Source: Gammaproteobacteria bacterium
GTDB taxonomy: Bacteria > Pseudomonadota > Gammaproteobacteria > Steroidobacterales > Foliamicaceae
Length of the DNA: 64,000 nucleotides
Assembly: GCA_011523505.1 (NCBI GenBank)
Contig: WTGP01000019.1
Span: 14,523-78,522 of the forward strand
Reading direction: 5' to 3'
The position numbers and the translations under genes are program-made. The stretch's first letter is position 1; every line of letters begins with the position of its first letter. The notes beneath the pieces are model-generated. The model saw only the letters and a list, made by a program, of their open reading frames with translations. It did not search any database and had not been told where the DNA came from. This document shows positions 27,415 to 38,351 of this stretch, one piece after another.

Positions 27415-28113
27415 CTATTGCAGCTTTATGCTCGACTGGTCGATGCGCACGCCCGGTCCCATCGTGGAGGACAGGGTGATGCGCTGCATGTAAACGCCCT
27501 TGGCCGCAGGCGGCTTGGCCTTTACCAGTTCGTTCAAAAGCGCCGTAAGGTTTTCGAGGATGGCTTCCTGGCTGAAATTCTTCTTGCCGATCGAGCAGTG
27601 GATGATCCCGGACTTGTCGGTGCGGTAGCGCACCTGGCCGGCCTTGGCGTTGCGGACCGCCTCGCCCACGTTGGGCGTCACGGTGCCGGACTTGGGGTTG
27701 GGCATCAGCCCGCGCGGGCCCAGCACCTTGCCGAGCGCACCCACGACCCGCATGGCGCTGGGCGCGGCGATATACACGTCGTGTTCGATCTTGCCGCCCT
27801 TGATTTCGTCGGCCAGGTCGCTGAGGCCCACGGCGTCGGCGCCCGCTTCCACGGCGGCCTCGGCGGCTTCGCCATCGGCGAACACGGCCACCCGGATTTC
27901 CTTGCCCAGTCCGTGCGGCAGCACGGTGGAACCGCGCACGATCTGGTCGGCCTTGCGCGGATCGACGTTGAGGTTCACGGCCACGTCCACCGATTCGCCG
28001 AACTTCGCCGGCACGCTCTCTCGCACGACGCGGATGGCCTCGTCGATGGGCAGCGGGTCCCGGCGTCCCGACGTCTCGCGCATGGCCTTCTGTCTCTTGC
28101 TCAAGCGGCCCAT
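27415..28113 (-). CDS. rplA: 50S ribosomal protein L1
   Basis: Mobile L1-stalk protein involved in E-site tRNA release; it represses rplKA translation in E. coli. It is 232 residues (E. coli 234). The central domain includes [21 protein letters not shown], and both halves of domain I are present, ending [18 protein letters not shown]. It lies two bases downstream of rplK. Confidence 0.99.
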   Translation of the reverse strand: MGRLSKRQKAMRETSGRRDPLPIDEAIRVVRESVPAKFGESVDVAVNLNVDPRKADQIVRGSTVLPHGLGKEIRVAVFADGEAAEAAVEAGADAVGLSDLADEIKGGKIEHDVYIAAPSAMRVVGALGKVLGPRGLMPNPKSGTVTPNVGEAVRNAKAGQVRYRTDKSGIIHCSIGKKNFSQEAILENLTALLNELVKAKPPAAKGVYMQRITLSSTMGPGVRIDQSSIKLQ

Positions 28114-28115
28114 GG

Positions 28116-28553
28116 CTAAACCTCCCCTCCGGCCACGGTCAGCCCCATGCTGCGCGCGGTGCCGGCGATGGTGCGCACGGCGGCGTCCATGTCGGCGGCG
28201 GTGAGGTCCGGATCCTTGGTGCGCACGATTTCCTCGAGCTGGGCGCGGGTCACCTCGCCCACCTTTTCCAGGTTGGGCACGCCGCTGCCCTTGTCCACGC
28301 CGGCGGCGCGGCGCAGGAGCACGGCGGCCGGCGGGGTCTTGGTGATGAAGGTGAAGCTGCGGTCGTTGTAGATCGTGACCACGACGGGCGTGGTCATGCC
28401 GGGCTCCTGGTTGGCGGTCTGGGCGTTGAAGGCCTTGCAGAACTCCATCAGGTTCACGCCGTGCTGGCCCAGCGCCGGGCCGACCGGCGGACTGGGGCTG
28501 GCCTGCCCGGCCCCGACCTGCATCTTGACCACTGTCATTACGTTCTTCGCCAT
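28116..28553 (-). CDS. rplK: 50S ribosomal protein L11
   Basis: Protein of the GTPase-associated centre, required for RelA activation and the thiostrepton site. It is 145 residues (E. coli 142). The proline-rich N-terminal domain contains [28 protein letters not shown], and the C-terminal rRNA-binding domain contains [16 protein letters not shown]-like sequence ([15 protein letters not shown]). It lies 15 bases after nusG. Confidence 0.98.
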   Translation of the reverse strand: MAKNVMTVVKMQVGAGQASPSPPVGPALGQHGVNLMEFCKAFNAQTANQEPGMTTPVVVTIYNDRSFTFITKTPPAAVLLRRAAGVDKGSGVPNLEKVGEVTRAQLEEIVRTKDPDLTAADMDAAVRTIAGTARSMGLTVAGGEV

Positions 28554-28568
28554 AACCTACCGCCCTCC

Positions 28569-29096
28569 CTATGCCTTGCGCACCTGACCGAAACTGAGAT
28601 CGACCGGCGTGGAGCGGCCGAGTATCTGCACCGCCACCCGAAGCCGGTTCTTTTCGTAGTTGACCTGCTCGACCACGCCGTTGAAGTCGTTGAACGGCCC
28701 ATCGACGACCCGCACCACTTCGCCGGGCTCGTACAACACCTTGGGACGCGGCTTCTCGGAGCCTTCCTCGACCTGCTGCAGGATGCGGTCGGCCTCCTCG
28801 TCGGTGATCGGCTCGGGATGCTCGCTGGTGCCGCCCACGAAGCCGAGCACCCGAGGAACGCTGTTGACCAGGTACCAGGAGCTCTCGTCAAGGTCCATTT
28901 CCACCAGCACGTAGCCCGGGAAGAACCGTCGCGAGGACCGGCGCTTCTGACCGTCGCGCATTTCCACGACTTCCTCGGTGGGCACCATCACGCGGCCGAA
29001 CTTGTCCTGCATGTTTTCGCGCTCGATGCGCTCCTGGAGGGCGGCTTTCACCTTCTCCTCGTAGTTGGAGTACGACTGGACGATGTACCAGTGCAT
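28569..29096 (-). CDS. nusG: Transcription termination/antitermination protein NusG
   Basis: Elongation factor that binds RNA polymerase through its NGN domain and couples to Rho or ribosomal S10 through its KOW domain. It is 175 residues (E. coli 181). The start [23 protein letters not shown], the [22 protein letters not shown] core and the C-terminal KOW motif ([29 protein letters not shown]) are complete. It forms the usual secE-nusG pair with 17 bases between them. Confidence 0.99.
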   Translation of the reverse strand: MHWYIVQSYSNYEEKVKAALQERIERENMQDKFGRVMVPTEEVVEMRDGQKRRSSRRFFPGYVLVEMDLDESSWYLVNSVPRVLGFVGGTSEHPEPITDEEADRILQQVEEGSEKPRPKVLYEPGEVVRVVDGPFNDFNGVVEQVNYEKNRLRVAVQILGRSTPVDLSFGQVRKA

Positions 29097-29113
29097 GGCG
29101 CCCTATCCCTCTC

Positions 29114-29488
29114 TCAGCCGCCGGTCAGCCGGCGGGTGATGGCGGCCAGGCCCATGTCCAGCAGCCAGAAGAACACGCACAGAATCAGCACGATGACCAG
29201 CACGGTGGCGGTGGTCTGCATGGTTTCCTGGCGGTTGGGCCAGACCACCTTGCGCAGTTCGGCGCGGGAGCTCTGGACGAACTGCCAGGCGTTCTGGCCG
29301 CGGGAGGTCCGCAGCATCACCACTGCGGCCAGCGCCAGGCTCACCAGCACGCCGGCCAAACGCACGAAGACCGGCAGTTCCTCGAAGGCGTAGTAGGAGT
29401 AGACCCCGGCCACCAGCAACAGCGCGGCGATCAGCGTCCACGCCATGTCGGAGGATCTGCCGGTCTTGATGGGGTTGTTGTCTTTCAT
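29114..29488 (-). CDS. secE: Preprotein translocase subunit SecE
   Basis: Clamp subunit of the SecYEG translocon. It is 124 residues (E. coli 127) with three predicted membrane helices, the gammaproteobacterial form; most bacteria have only the last. The conserved amphipathic segment SRAELRKVVWPNRQETMQTT (about 75-94) precedes the essential third helix. It lies between tRNA-Trp and nusG. Confidence 0.97.
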   Translation of the reverse strand: MKDNNPIKTGRSSDMAWTLIAALLLVAGVYSYYAFEELPVFVRLAGVLVSLALAAVVMLRTSRGQNAWQFVQSSRAELRKVVWPNRQETMQTTATVLVIVLILCVFFWLLDMGLAAITRRLTGG

Positions 29489-29510
29489 CGCCTGTCATGC
29501 GTTGGTTTGC

Positions 29511-29587
<77 letters not shown>

Positions 29588-29616
29588 GTTGTGTTTCAAT
29601 GTTTTCGAAGCGCCGC

Positions 29617-30807
<1,191 letters not shown>

Positions 30808-30867
30808 GACTTCTCCTTTCCGGATCGCGCGCGCCCGCGCGTAGCGTGTTGATCAGGTTGCAAAAAA

Positions 30868-30940
<73 letters not shown>

Positions 30941-30960
30941 GACGTATACCCCCTTCCGAT

Positions 30961-31034
<74 letters not shown>

Positions 31035-31109
31035 AATGCTCCGCAAGCCCTGTTGTGTCCATTCCCGGCCGGGTACTCAAGAGATCCAGGGGAGCCACCA
31101 CCTCGCAAA

Positions 31110-31191
31110 TGGAGGGGGTAGGATTCGAACCTACGAAGGCTGAGCCAGCAGATTTACAGTCTGCCCCCGTTGACCGCTTGGGTACCCCTCC
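31110..31191 (-). tRNA. tRNA-Tyr(GTA)
   Basis: An 82-base class II tRNA with a long variable arm. Acceptor GGAGGGG/CCCCTCC, anticodon stem GCAGA/TCTGC with loop CTGTAAA (anticodon GTA), and T-loop TTCGAAT. Discriminator A; no CCA is encoded (TTT follows). It is the first tRNA of the cluster, 17 bases below the -10 element of the promoter described at 31208-31236. Confidence 0.96.
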
Positions 31192-31207
31192 GTGGACGTA
31201 ACGGCCC

Positions 31208-31236
31208 ATCATGTCACAACAGTATTACTGAGTCAA
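31208..31236 (-). promoter_or_regulatory. Probable sigma70 promoter of the tRNA-tuf-secE operon
   Basis: On the minus strand TTGACT (31236-31231), a 17-base spacer and CATGAT (31213-31208) precede tRNA-Tyr. Predicted initiation near 31201 would leave a precursor leader of about ten bases. The GC-rich run CGCGGGGCGGG lies just upstream of the -35 element. Confidence 0.65.
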
Positions 31237-31246
31237 CCCGCCCCGC

Positions 31247-31355
31247 GCGTCCAGCCTTGCCCCCGCCTGCCGGGAGACGCATGAATCCATCCATGGAGCT
31301 TGCTCCGGCATCCCTGCCTCCAATACTCCCTGCAGGCGGGGGCAAGGCTGGACGC
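31247..31355. repeat. Hairpin repeat, copy 2 (variable stem, conserved core)
   Basis: Left arm 31247-31270 (24 bp) is perfectly complementary to right arm 31332-31355, with five further pairs after one mismatch on the loop side. The loop has the family core ACGCATGAATCCATCC (31277-31292) and TGGAGCT, followed by a small inner hairpin GGAGC-TT-GCTCC. Downstream loop sequence (GCTCCGGCATCC) resembles copy 1, while the arms do not. It lies in the divergent spacer between the tRNA promoter and the RND efflux genes. The remaining 106 bases up to 31461 show no confident promoter. Confidence 0.93.
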
Positions 31356-31461
31356 TCCCGCTGGTGCGCTCCTGCCACGGCACGCGTGCGCTTCGGGGCG
31401 AATCCGGGGGAGGGGCTGGGGCGAATTGGTTTATTGGAATTATGGTGGAAAATAAGGCCCC

Positions 31462-32580
31462 ATGCGACGCATAACCCTTCCGCTGCTGATCGCGATGATC
31501 ACTGCCGGACTCATCGCCCTGCTGGTAATCACGCGCCCCAGCATGGCGCCGGTGGAGCAGGCGGAAATCCGGTGGCCGGTGCGGGTCGCCGTCGCCCGCT
31601 TCCAGGACCTGCGCCCGGTGCTCGAACTCTACGGCGAAATCGTCGCCGGGCGCGAGAGCGAACTCCGGGCCCTCACGCCGGGGCCGATCGCTGTGGTCGG
31701 GGAGAACTTCCGGGAAGGCGCCCGGGTGGAAGAGGGCGAACTGCTGGTGCGCGTCGATCCGTTCGACTACGAGATCGCGCTGGCGGAGCAGAGCGCCGCC
31801 GCGGCCGAGGCCGAAGCGCAGTTGCGCCTGAAGGAGCAGGACATGGAGCGCATCCAGGCGCTCTACGCCGAGGGCAACGTCTCGGCCCAGCAGCGGGACA
31901 CCGCGGAGCTGGAACTGGAAATGGCGCGCGCCGGCCTGGAGCGCAGCAGGGCGGCCGCCCGGCGGGCCGAGCGGGACTTGCGCGACACCCGGCTGGTCGC
32001 GCCCTATGACGGCGTGCTGGTGGACGTGAACGCCAACCTGGGCAAACAGCTGTCCACTTCGGACCGCGTGGCGCGCATCGTCGATCCGGCTTCGCTGGAG
32101 GTGGGATTCCCGCTTTCCAACGAGCAGTACGGGCGGCTGATGTCCGAGGGCAGCCTGATGGGCCGGGCGGCGCGGATCTTCTGGAAGGTCGGCGAAGTCG
32201 AACTGGAATTCGGCGCGCGCATCGAACGGCTGGGCGGCGAGATCGCCGCGGCCAGCGGCGGCGTGCGGGTTTTCGCGGAATTGCTCGACACCTCGATCGA
32301 CACCCCGCTTCGGCCCGGCGCCTTCGTGCGCATCGAACTCGACGACCGGCTCTATCCCGCGGTCGCGGCGATACCGGAGACCGCGCTGTACGGCGAGGAC
32401 CGGGTTTTCGTGGTCGAGAACGGCCTGCTGAAGTCCCGGCGCGTCGAACTGCACGGCTACGACGGCGAATTGATGCTGCTGGGCAAGGCGCCGGAGAACG
32501 CGCTCTCCGACGGCGAGCAGGTCGTGGTCACGCAGCTCCGCGAAGCCGGCGAGAACGCCCGCGCGGTCGTCGTCGAGTAA
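31462..32580 (+). CDS. RND efflux periplasmic adaptor subunit (HlyD/MFP family)
   Basis: Membrane-fusion protein that would link the inner-membrane transporter encoded next to it with an outer-membrane channel. It is 372 residues. An N-terminal membrane anchor (about 4-25, no lipobox cysteine) is followed by a lipoyl half-motif (about 65-95), an Ala/Glu-rich coiled-coil hairpin (about 100-160), the second lipoyl half (RLVAPYDGVLVDVNANLGKQLS) and beta-barrel/membrane-proximal domains. The stop is 15 bases before the transporter ATG, so the two form an operon. No outer-membrane factor gene is adjacent. Substrate cannot be inferred. Confidence 0.92.
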   Translation: MRRITLPLLIAMITAGLIALLVITRPSMAPVEQAEIRWPVRVAVARFQDLRPVLELYGEIVAGRESELRALTPGPIAVVGENFREGARVEEGELLVRVDPFDYEIALAEQSAAAAEAEAQLRLKEQDMERIQALYAEGNVSAQQRDTAELELEMARAGLERSRAAARRAERDLRDTRLVAPYDGVLVDVNANLGKQLSTSDRVARIVDPASLEVGFPLSNEQYGRLMSEGSLMGRAARIFWKVGEVELEFGARIERLGGEIAAASGGVRVFAELLDTSIDTPLRPGAFVRIELDDRLYPAVAAIPETALYGEDRVFVVENGLLKSRRVELHGYDGELMLLGKAPENALSDGEQVVVTQLREAGENARAVVVE

Positions 32581-32595
32581 TCGGGCCGAGCCGGC

Positions 32596-35500
32596 ATGGC
32601 CGCCAACCGCATGCTCGTTTTCTTCGCCCGCCACAAGGTGGCCGGCAACTTGCTGATGGCGCTGATGATCCTGTTCGGGCTGCTGGGCCTGACCCAGCTC
32701 AACCGCCAGCTCATGCCCGATTTCACGCTGGAACAGATCCAGATCGACATCACCTGGCCCGGCTCCAGCACCCAGGACATCGAGTCGAACGTTATCGAGC
32801 CCATGGAACGCGAGTTCATGCTTCTGGACAACCTCGACCGGGTCTACGCCACCTCCTTCGAGGGACGCGCCGTGGTCCAGCTGGATTTCGATTACGGCAG
32901 CAACATGGCCAAGGCCCTCACCGACGTGCAGTCGGCGGTGGCGCGGGTGGCGACCTTCCCGCAGGAAATGGAACGGCCCATAGTCCGGCTGCTGACGCCC
33001 ACCGAGGTCATCTGCAATATCGAGATTTCCGGCCCGTTCACGGAGAGCGCGCTGAAGGCGTACGCCTGGGAAATCCGCAACGCCCTGCTGCAGCGGGGCG
33101 TCAGTTCGATCCGCATGAGCGGCCTGCGCAAGAGCGAACTCAGGGTGGAAGTGCCCGCGGAGACCCTGCGGCGGCTTGACCTGACGCTGGACGAAATTGC
33201 CCAGCGCATCGCGCGCTCCAGCCTCGACCTGCCCGGCGGGACGCTGGATACCGACCGCATCTCGCGCCAGATCCGCAGCGAGCGGCGGGCCCGCACGGCA
33301 GGCGAACTCGGCGAACTGGAGGTCCTTTCCAACGAGTCCGGCGAACGGCTGCAACTGAAGGATATCGCGCGGATCCACGAAACCGCGGCCGACGGCGAAG
33401 TGGAGCGGCGGGTCGGAGAGCATGCCTCGATCAACATGAACGTCAGGCGCAGCCGCGGCGTGGATTCGATGCTGGCGCAGCAGGGGGTGGAGTCGTACCT
33501 GGACGAATTCCGCGCCACCGCTCCCGCCAGCCTCAAGGTGGAACTGTTCGACGTCTTCGCCGACCAGGTGACCCAGCGCGTGAACATGCTGCTGGTCAAC
33601 GGCGCCGGCGGGCTGCTGCTGGTGCTGGCGGTGCTCTACGTGTTCCTGGGCGGCCGGCCGGCGTTCTGGGTCGCCATCGGCATCCCGATCTCCTTCCTCG
33701 CGGCGATGGCCGGCATGGCGGCCATCGGACTGAGCCTCAACATGATCAGCATGTTCGCGCTGATCATGGGCATCGGCATCATAGTGGACGACGCGATCGT
33801 CGTGTCCGAACACGCCGGCACCCTCTACAACTCCGGCGTGCCCGGAGGCGAGGCGGCCGAGCGGGCGGCGCGCGTCATGTTCCCGCCGGTCCTGGCCGCA
33901 TCGCTCACCACGCTGGCGGCATTCCTGCCGATACTGCTGGTCCAGGAGGAAGTCGGCAGCGTCGTCAAGGAACTGCCGCTCACGCTGGGCTTCGTGATTG
34001 CGGCCAGCCTGGTGGAGTGCTTCCTGGTCCTGCCCATGCACCTGCGCACCGCCTTGACCAAGCAGGGCAAGCCGGCGCCCTGGCGCATCCGCTTCGACGA
34101 GGGCTTCGCACGTTTCCGCCAGGGCGCGTTCACGCGAATGCTCCAGACTGCCCTGCGGCAACGCTACGCCAGCGTCACTACTGCCGTGTGCCTGTTCCTT
34201 CTGTCGATCACCATGATGGCCACCGGAAGACTGGGCTTCGACTTCTTCCCGGCGCCGGAGTCCGACCTGGTGTTCGCCAATTTCTCCTTCACCCCCGGCG
34301 CTCCGCGGCGGGAGTCCGAATTCATGGTGGCCGAACTCGGCAGATCCTCGCGCGCCGCCGAGCGCAGCCTCGGCTATGCGCCCGGCGAATTGATCTACTT
34401 CGGCGTGGGCTCGGTGGCCACGCGCGACCCCGGCGTGGGCAACGCGCCGCTGGAGGTCAGCGCCGACCACCTGGGCGTCTACACGATCGAACTGGCGCCC
34501 GGCGATACGCGCGAGGTGCGCAACGAGGCGTTCATCGAGGCATGGAAGCGCGAGATCACGCGTTCTCCGGGAGTCGAGAAACTGATTTTCTTTTCCCGGC
34601 AGGTGGCGGGGCCGCCGGGCAATGACGTGGAACTGAGCCTTTCCGGCGCCAGCCTGGAGGAGATGAAGGCGGCCGCCGTCTATGCGGCCGGATGGCTGTC
34701 GGCGGTGCCGGGCGTGGACTCCGTGGACGACGACCTGCCGCGCGGCAAGCAGGAAGTCCTGCTGGAGATCACGCCGGCCGGAGAAGCCATGGGATTCAGC
34801 GCGGCCGAGGTCGCGCGCCAGGTGCGCAACGCCTACGAAGGGGCGCTGGCCGACCGGGTCCCGCGCGACGAGGAAGAATTGCGGGTGCTGGTGAAGCTGC
34901 CGGAAGCGGGGCCGGGCGAGGCCGGCCTGCGCAGTCTCTACCTCAGGTCCCGCTCGGGCGTGGAGGCGCCGCTGACCGAAGTCGTCGATCTGCGCCAGCG
35001 GGTGGGCTTCTCCCAGATCCGGCGCACCGACGGTGTGCGCCAGGTCACGGTGTCGGCCGACATCAATCCCACCATGACGACCAGCGGGCAGGTGATTCGC
35101 GCCATGCAGGAACAGGGCGTCATGCGCACGATACGGGAACAATACGGCGTCGCGATCAATTTCCTCGGGCGCGCCGAGCAGCAGCAGATGGCGCTGGAGG
35201 ACTTCCAGATGGCGGCGATGGTGGCCCTGGGCAGCATCTACATCGTGCTGGCCTGGGTGTTCGCCCGCTATGCAATGCCGCTGGTCGTGATGAGCGTGAT
35301 CCCCTTCGGCCTGGTGGGGGCGATCCTGGGCCACCTGGCGTTCGGCTTCAACCTGAGCATGTTCAGCCTGGTCGCGCTGCTGGGGCTGGCCGGCGTGCTG
35401 GTGAACGACTCGATCATCCTGGTGTCGGCGGTGCAGCGCCATCGCGACGAAGGCGAACCGCTGATGGATGCGCTGCTGCACGGCGCGCAGGAGCGCTTGC

Positions 35501-35748
35501 GGCCGGTGCTGATGACCAGCATGACGACGATCGTGGGCGTTACGCCCATCCTGTTCGAAGGCAGCCTTCAGGCGCAGCTTGTGCAGCCGCTGGCGATCAC
35601 GCTGGTGTTCGGTCTGGCGCTGGCGCCGCCGCTGGTGCTGGTTTACGTGCCCTGCGTCATGGCGATCGGCGGTGACCTGAGTCGGTGGTCCCGCGTCCGC
35701 CGCGCGCGCCGGCAACCGGACGCGCGTCCCGCTTCCTTGACGGGCTAG
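32596..35748 (+). CDS. RND efflux transporter, AcrB/HAE-like permease
   Basis: Proton-driven inner-membrane pump of 1050 residues with the duplicated RND architecture: TM1 at about 15-35, a large periplasmic loop, TM2-6 (about 335-490), TM7 (about 530-550), a second periplasmic loop, and TM8-12 (about 865-1030). TM4 keeps the acidic proton-relay pair in GIGIIVDDAIVVSEHA. The second half has the matching GLAGVLVNDSIIL segment, as usual without the acidic pair. It lies directly behind its adaptor gene. The class is closer to broad RND permeases of environmental proteobacteria than to AcrB itself; the substrate is unknown. Confidence 0.94.
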   Translation: MAANRMLVFFARHKVAGNLLMALMILFGLLGLTQLNRQLMPDFTLEQIQIDITWPGSSTQDIESNVIEPMEREFMLLDNLDRVYATSFEGRAVVQLDFDYGSNMAKALTDVQSAVARVATFPQEMERPIVRLLTPTEVICNIEISGPFTESALKAYAWEIRNALLQRGVSSIRMSGLRKSELRVEVPAETLRRLDLTLDEIAQRIARSSLDLPGGTLDTDRISRQIRSERRARTAGELGELEVLSNESGERLQLKDIARIHETAADGEVERRVGEHASINMNVRRSRGVDSMLAQQGVESYLDEFRATAPASLKVELFDVFADQVTQRVNMLLVNGAGGLLLVLAVLYVFLGGRPAFWVAIGIPISFLAAMAGMAAIGLSLNMISMFALIMGIGIIVDDAIVVSEHAGTLYNSGVPGGEAAERAARVMFPPVLAASLTTLAAFLPILLVQEEVGSVVKELPLTLGFVIAASLVECFLVLPMHLRTALTKQGKPAPWRIRFDEGFARFRQGAFTRMLQTALRQRYASVTTAVCLFLLSITMMATGRLGFDFFPAPESDLVFANFSFTPGAPRRESEFMVAELGRSSRAAERSLGYAPGELIYFGVGSVATRDPGVGNAPLEVSADHLGVYTIELAPGDTREVRNEAFIEAWKREITRSPGVEKLIFFSRQVAGPPGNDVELSLSGASLEEMKAAAVYAAGWLSAVPGVDSVDDDLPRGKQEVLLEITPAGEAMGFSAAEVARQVRNAYEGALADRVPRDEEELRVLVKLPEAGPGEAGLRSLYLRSRSGVEAPLTEVVDLRQRVGFSQIRRTDGVRQVTVSADINPTMTTSGQVIRAMQEQGVMRTIREQYGVAINFLGRAEQQQMALEDFQMAAMVALGSIYIVLAWVFARYAMPLVVMSVIPFGLVGAILGHLAFGFNLSMFSLVALLGLAGVLVNDSIILVSAVQRHRDEGEPLMDALLHGAQERLRPVLMTSMTTIVGVTPILFEGSLQAQLVQPLAITLVFGLALAPPLVLVYVPCVMAIGGDLSRWSRVRRARRQPDARPASLTG

Positions 35749-35874
35749 TTCGCGCTTCGATCCCGCCGTTCAATCACCCCTCCCTTCCGGGAGTGTTGGG
35801 GCAGTATGATTAGCATGTAGTTGGAAAGCCTTAGTACGAAATGATGGTGTGGCGTAACGAGGAAATAGTGAGAG

Positions 35875-37023
35875 ATGAAAGCTGATACCGGAGTGATGAT
35901 CGAGGAGATGCGCGACGTTGTCGCGAGGTGGGTAGCGAAGCGGCTGGCGCCGCGGGCCGCGCAGATCGATTCCGAAAACGAATTTCCGCGCGATCTGTGG
36001 CCGGGACTGGGCGAGCTGGGGGTCCTGGGCATTACGGCGGAGGAGGAGTTCGGCGGCGCCGGGCTCGGCTATCTGGCCCACAGCGTGGTCATGGAGGAGA
36101 TTTCCCGCGGTTCGGGCTCGGTGGGGCTGTCCTACGGCGCGCATTCGAATCTCTGCGTCAATCAGCTCAGCCTGCACGGCACCCGCGCACAGAAAGCGAA
36201 ATACCTTCCCGGGCTGATATCCGGAGAGCATGTGGGCGCGCTGGCCATGTCCGAGGCGGGCGCGGGCTCCGACGTGGTGTCGATGAAGCTGCGGGCCGAA
36301 AGGAAGTCGGACCATTTTCTCCTCAACGGCAACAAGATGTGGATAACGAACGGCCCGGTGGCCGACACCCTGATCGTCTATGCCAGGACGGATCCCGAAG
36401 CGGGCTCGCACGGTATATCCGCATTCATTGTCGAGAGGGGCTTTACGGGGTTCTCGACCGCGCAGAAGCTGGACAAGCTCGGCATGCGCGGCTCCGACAC
36501 CTGCGAGCTCGTGTTCGAAGACTGCGTCGTGCCCGGGGAAAACCTTCTCGGTGAAATCAACCAGGGCGTGGGGATCCTGATGTCGGGCCTGGACTACGAA
36601 CGCGCGATCCTGGCCGCCGGGTCCGTAGGCATCATGCAGGCCTGCCTGGACGTGGCCGTGCCTTATACCCGCGAACGCAGGCAATTCGGCGAGCCCATAG
36701 GCTCGTTTCAGCTCGTGCAGGGCAAGCTGGCGGACATGTACGCGGCGACCGGCGCCTGCCGCGCCTATGCGTACGAAATCGCCAGGGCCTGCGATCGCGG
36801 CGACGCGGCGCGCAAGGACGCGGCGGCCTGCATTCTGTTCGTTTCCGAGCGGGCTACGCGCGTCGCGCTGGACGCGATCCAGCTATTGGGCGGCAACGGC
36901 TACGTCAACGAGTATCCGACCGGGCGCCTGCTGCGCGACGCCAAACTCTACGAGATCGGCGCCGGCACCTCCGAGATCCGCCGAATGCTCATCGGCCGCG
37001 AACTCTTCGAAGCCGACAGCTAA
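35875..37023 (+). CDS. ivd: Isovaleryl-CoA dehydrogenase (acyl-CoA dehydrogenase family)
   Basis: FAD enzyme that oxidises isovaleryl-CoA to 3-methylcrotonyl-CoA in leucine breakdown, passing electrons to ETF. It is 382 residues. The [15 protein letters not shown] segment (about 85-98) is characteristic of the isovaleryl-CoA branch. The FAD-contact segments [10 protein letters not shown] and KMWITNG are present, and the catalytic glutamate is expected at Glu242 in GLDYER, the position typical of this branch. [23 protein letters not shown] closes the active site. No other leucine-degradation gene (methylcrotonyl-CoA carboxylase, hydratase) lies nearby. A related short-chain acyl-CoA dehydrogenase is the alternative. 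Confidence 0.88.
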   Translation: MKADTGVMIEEMRDVVARWVAKRLAPRAAQIDSENEFPRDLWPGLGELGVLGITAEEEFGGAGLGYLAHSVVMEEISRGSGSVGLSYGAHSNLCVNQLSLHGTRAQKAKYLPGLISGEHVGALAMSEAGAGSDVVSMKLRAERKSDHFLLNGNKMWITNGPVADTLIVYARTDPEAGSHGISAFIVERGFTGFSTAQKLDKLGMRGSDTCELVFEDCVVPGENLLGEINQGVGILMSGLDYERAILAAGSVGIMQACLDVAVPYTRERRQFGEPIGSFQLVQGKLADMYAATGACRAYAYEIARACDRGDAARKDAAACILFVSERATRVALDAIQLLGGNGYVNEYPTGRLLRDAKLYEIGAGTSEIRRMLIGRELFEADS

Positions 37024-37028
37024 AGCTC

Positions 37029-38204
37029 TTACGCGCCGACGGCTCTCAACGGCTGCGCCGTAGGTCTGGGTTCGACCAAAGGCACCGGATCCAGCACCCA
37101 AGCCTGCGACTCGCGCCGCGCCGGCGACGGAATCGCATAGACCACGTTGCGTTTCGCCCGCATGCGCTTGAGCTCGTCGGCGTCGATACGCCAGCCCATG
37201 TCGTCCCACTGCTGCAGCCGCTCCCGGTAAAGCCAGATCACCTTGTCGGCCGGCATCAGCAACTCGCGGGTGCTGCGCTCGGCCGGCGTGCACACCGGGT
37301 CGAGCTTCTCGATCACGGTGCGGTCCTGCTCGGCGATCGCGAAGTTGCGCTTGTCCATGTTGTCGTCGGCGATCTTCAGGAACCACTTGTTCTTCGGGAT
37401 CATGCAGTTGCGCATGGACACGAGGAAAGTGTGCAGGTAGTGCTCGTCCACCGGGGTCTCCCAGACGTACTGGTGGAACCACTTGGTGGGCGTGAGGTGG
37501 ATGTAGGTGTAGAGGCCGTTCGGTCCATGGTGGCCCGAGCCTGCGTCCAGCGGACCGTCGTAGTTGCGGATCCTCTTCATCAGCCAGTTCTTGAGCGGCG
37601 GCGACTGGAAGGTGTGCATGAACTCGAATCCATGATCATGGTGATCGATCCGCAACTCGTTGACCTTGTACTCCGCACGCTCGCCGGAGTAGCCGTGGGT
37701 GGGATGCACGAATTCGTTGTGAGCCGGGTCCAAGCCGTTCTCGACCGCGCGCTCGTAGTTGGCGTTCCAGTGATAATCCATTGTGTTGGCCCGCCAGCCG
37801 TCCTTGTCCCACTCGGGAATCGGCATGATGGGCGGGCGTTCCTCTTTCGGGAGGTCGCCCAGGAACACGAAGATCAGGCCGTAGCGTTCCTCGGTGGGAT
37901 AGCCGTCCACCTGGCCACGCGGCGGCACCTTCTTGCGACCCTTGGGACCGAGCGAGGGGATGCTTACGCAGCGTCCGCTGCCGTCGTACTGCCAGCCGTG
38001 ATACGGGCACTGCACGCAGTCGCCCATGACCTTGCCGCCGGACAGCGCCGCCCCGCGGTGGATACAGGTGTCGCTCAGGCAGTGGGCTTTGCCCTTGGAG
38101 TCGCGGAACAGCACGAACTCGTGGCTGAGCATGCGAACGCGAATCGGCTTCTCGGCAGTGAGCTTTTCGGAACGCTCCGCGGCGTACCAGAAATTGATAT
38201 ACAT
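37029..38204 (-). CDS. Rieske [2Fe-2S] non-heme iron oxygenase, alpha-subunit type
   Basis: Oxygenase of 391 residues. The Rieske ligands are Cys47-x-His49 and Cys66-x2-His69 (CIH and CPYH). The catalytic domain has the canonical iron motif N156-x2-D159-x2-H162-x4-H167 in NGLDPAHNEFVH. The ATG at 38204 is chosen because AAGGAGG precedes it; an in-frame extension upstream is rejected. No ferredoxin, reductase or small-subunit gene is adjacent, so electron partners must be encoded elsewhere. The family acts on aromatic rings, O- or N-demethylation targets or sterol/chlorin-like substrates; the substrate cannot be told here. It converges on ivd with a five-base gap. Confidence 0.88.
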   Translation of the reverse strand: MYINFWYAAERSEKLTAEKPIRVRMLSHEFVLFRDSKGKAHCLSDTCIHRGAALSGGKVMGDCVQCPYHGWQYDGSGRCVSIPSLGPKGRKKVPPRGQVDGYPTEERYGLIFVFLGDLPKEERPPIMPIPEWDKDGWRANTMDYHWNANYERAVENGLDPAHNEFVHPTHGYSGERAEYKVNELRIDHHDHGFEFMHTFQSPPLKNWLMKRIRNYDGPLDAGSGHHGPNGLYTYIHLTPTKWFHQYVWETPVDEHYLHTFLVSMRNCMIPKNKWFLKIADDNMDKRNFAIAEQDRTVIEKLDPVCTPAERSTRELLMPADKVIWLYRERLQQWDDMGWRIDADELKRMRAKRNVVYAIPSPARRESQAWVLDPVPLVEPRPTAQPLRAVGA

Positions 38205-38351
38205 GATCTGCCTCCTTGAAGAAGGTCGGGTATCTGATTGTAGCGCAGCCCGCGCAAGGTGAAATTCGCCCGATTCGCGGATTTCGGATTCACCGGGCCA
38301 TTGCCGCCAATGGCCTGGCATGCCGCCATGAAAATTCCAGTATCAGCGGCG

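Noticed and set aside
31426-31454. TTGGTT and AAAATA as a promoter for the RND efflux operon
   Set aside because: The -10 match is poor and the predicted start would fall almost on the ATG; evidence too weak to annotate.
31225-35715. A very long open frame (about 1496 codons) on the minus strand opposite the RND efflux genes
   Set aside because: It is antisense to two genes with clear domain motifs, has a His/Arg/Gln-rich low-complexity translation, and is the frame expected to stay open opposite GC-rich coding DNA.
37029-38321. Longer N-terminus for the Rieske oxygenase
   Set aside because: AAGGAGG is placed just before the ATG at 38204, and the additional residues have no similarity to the family.
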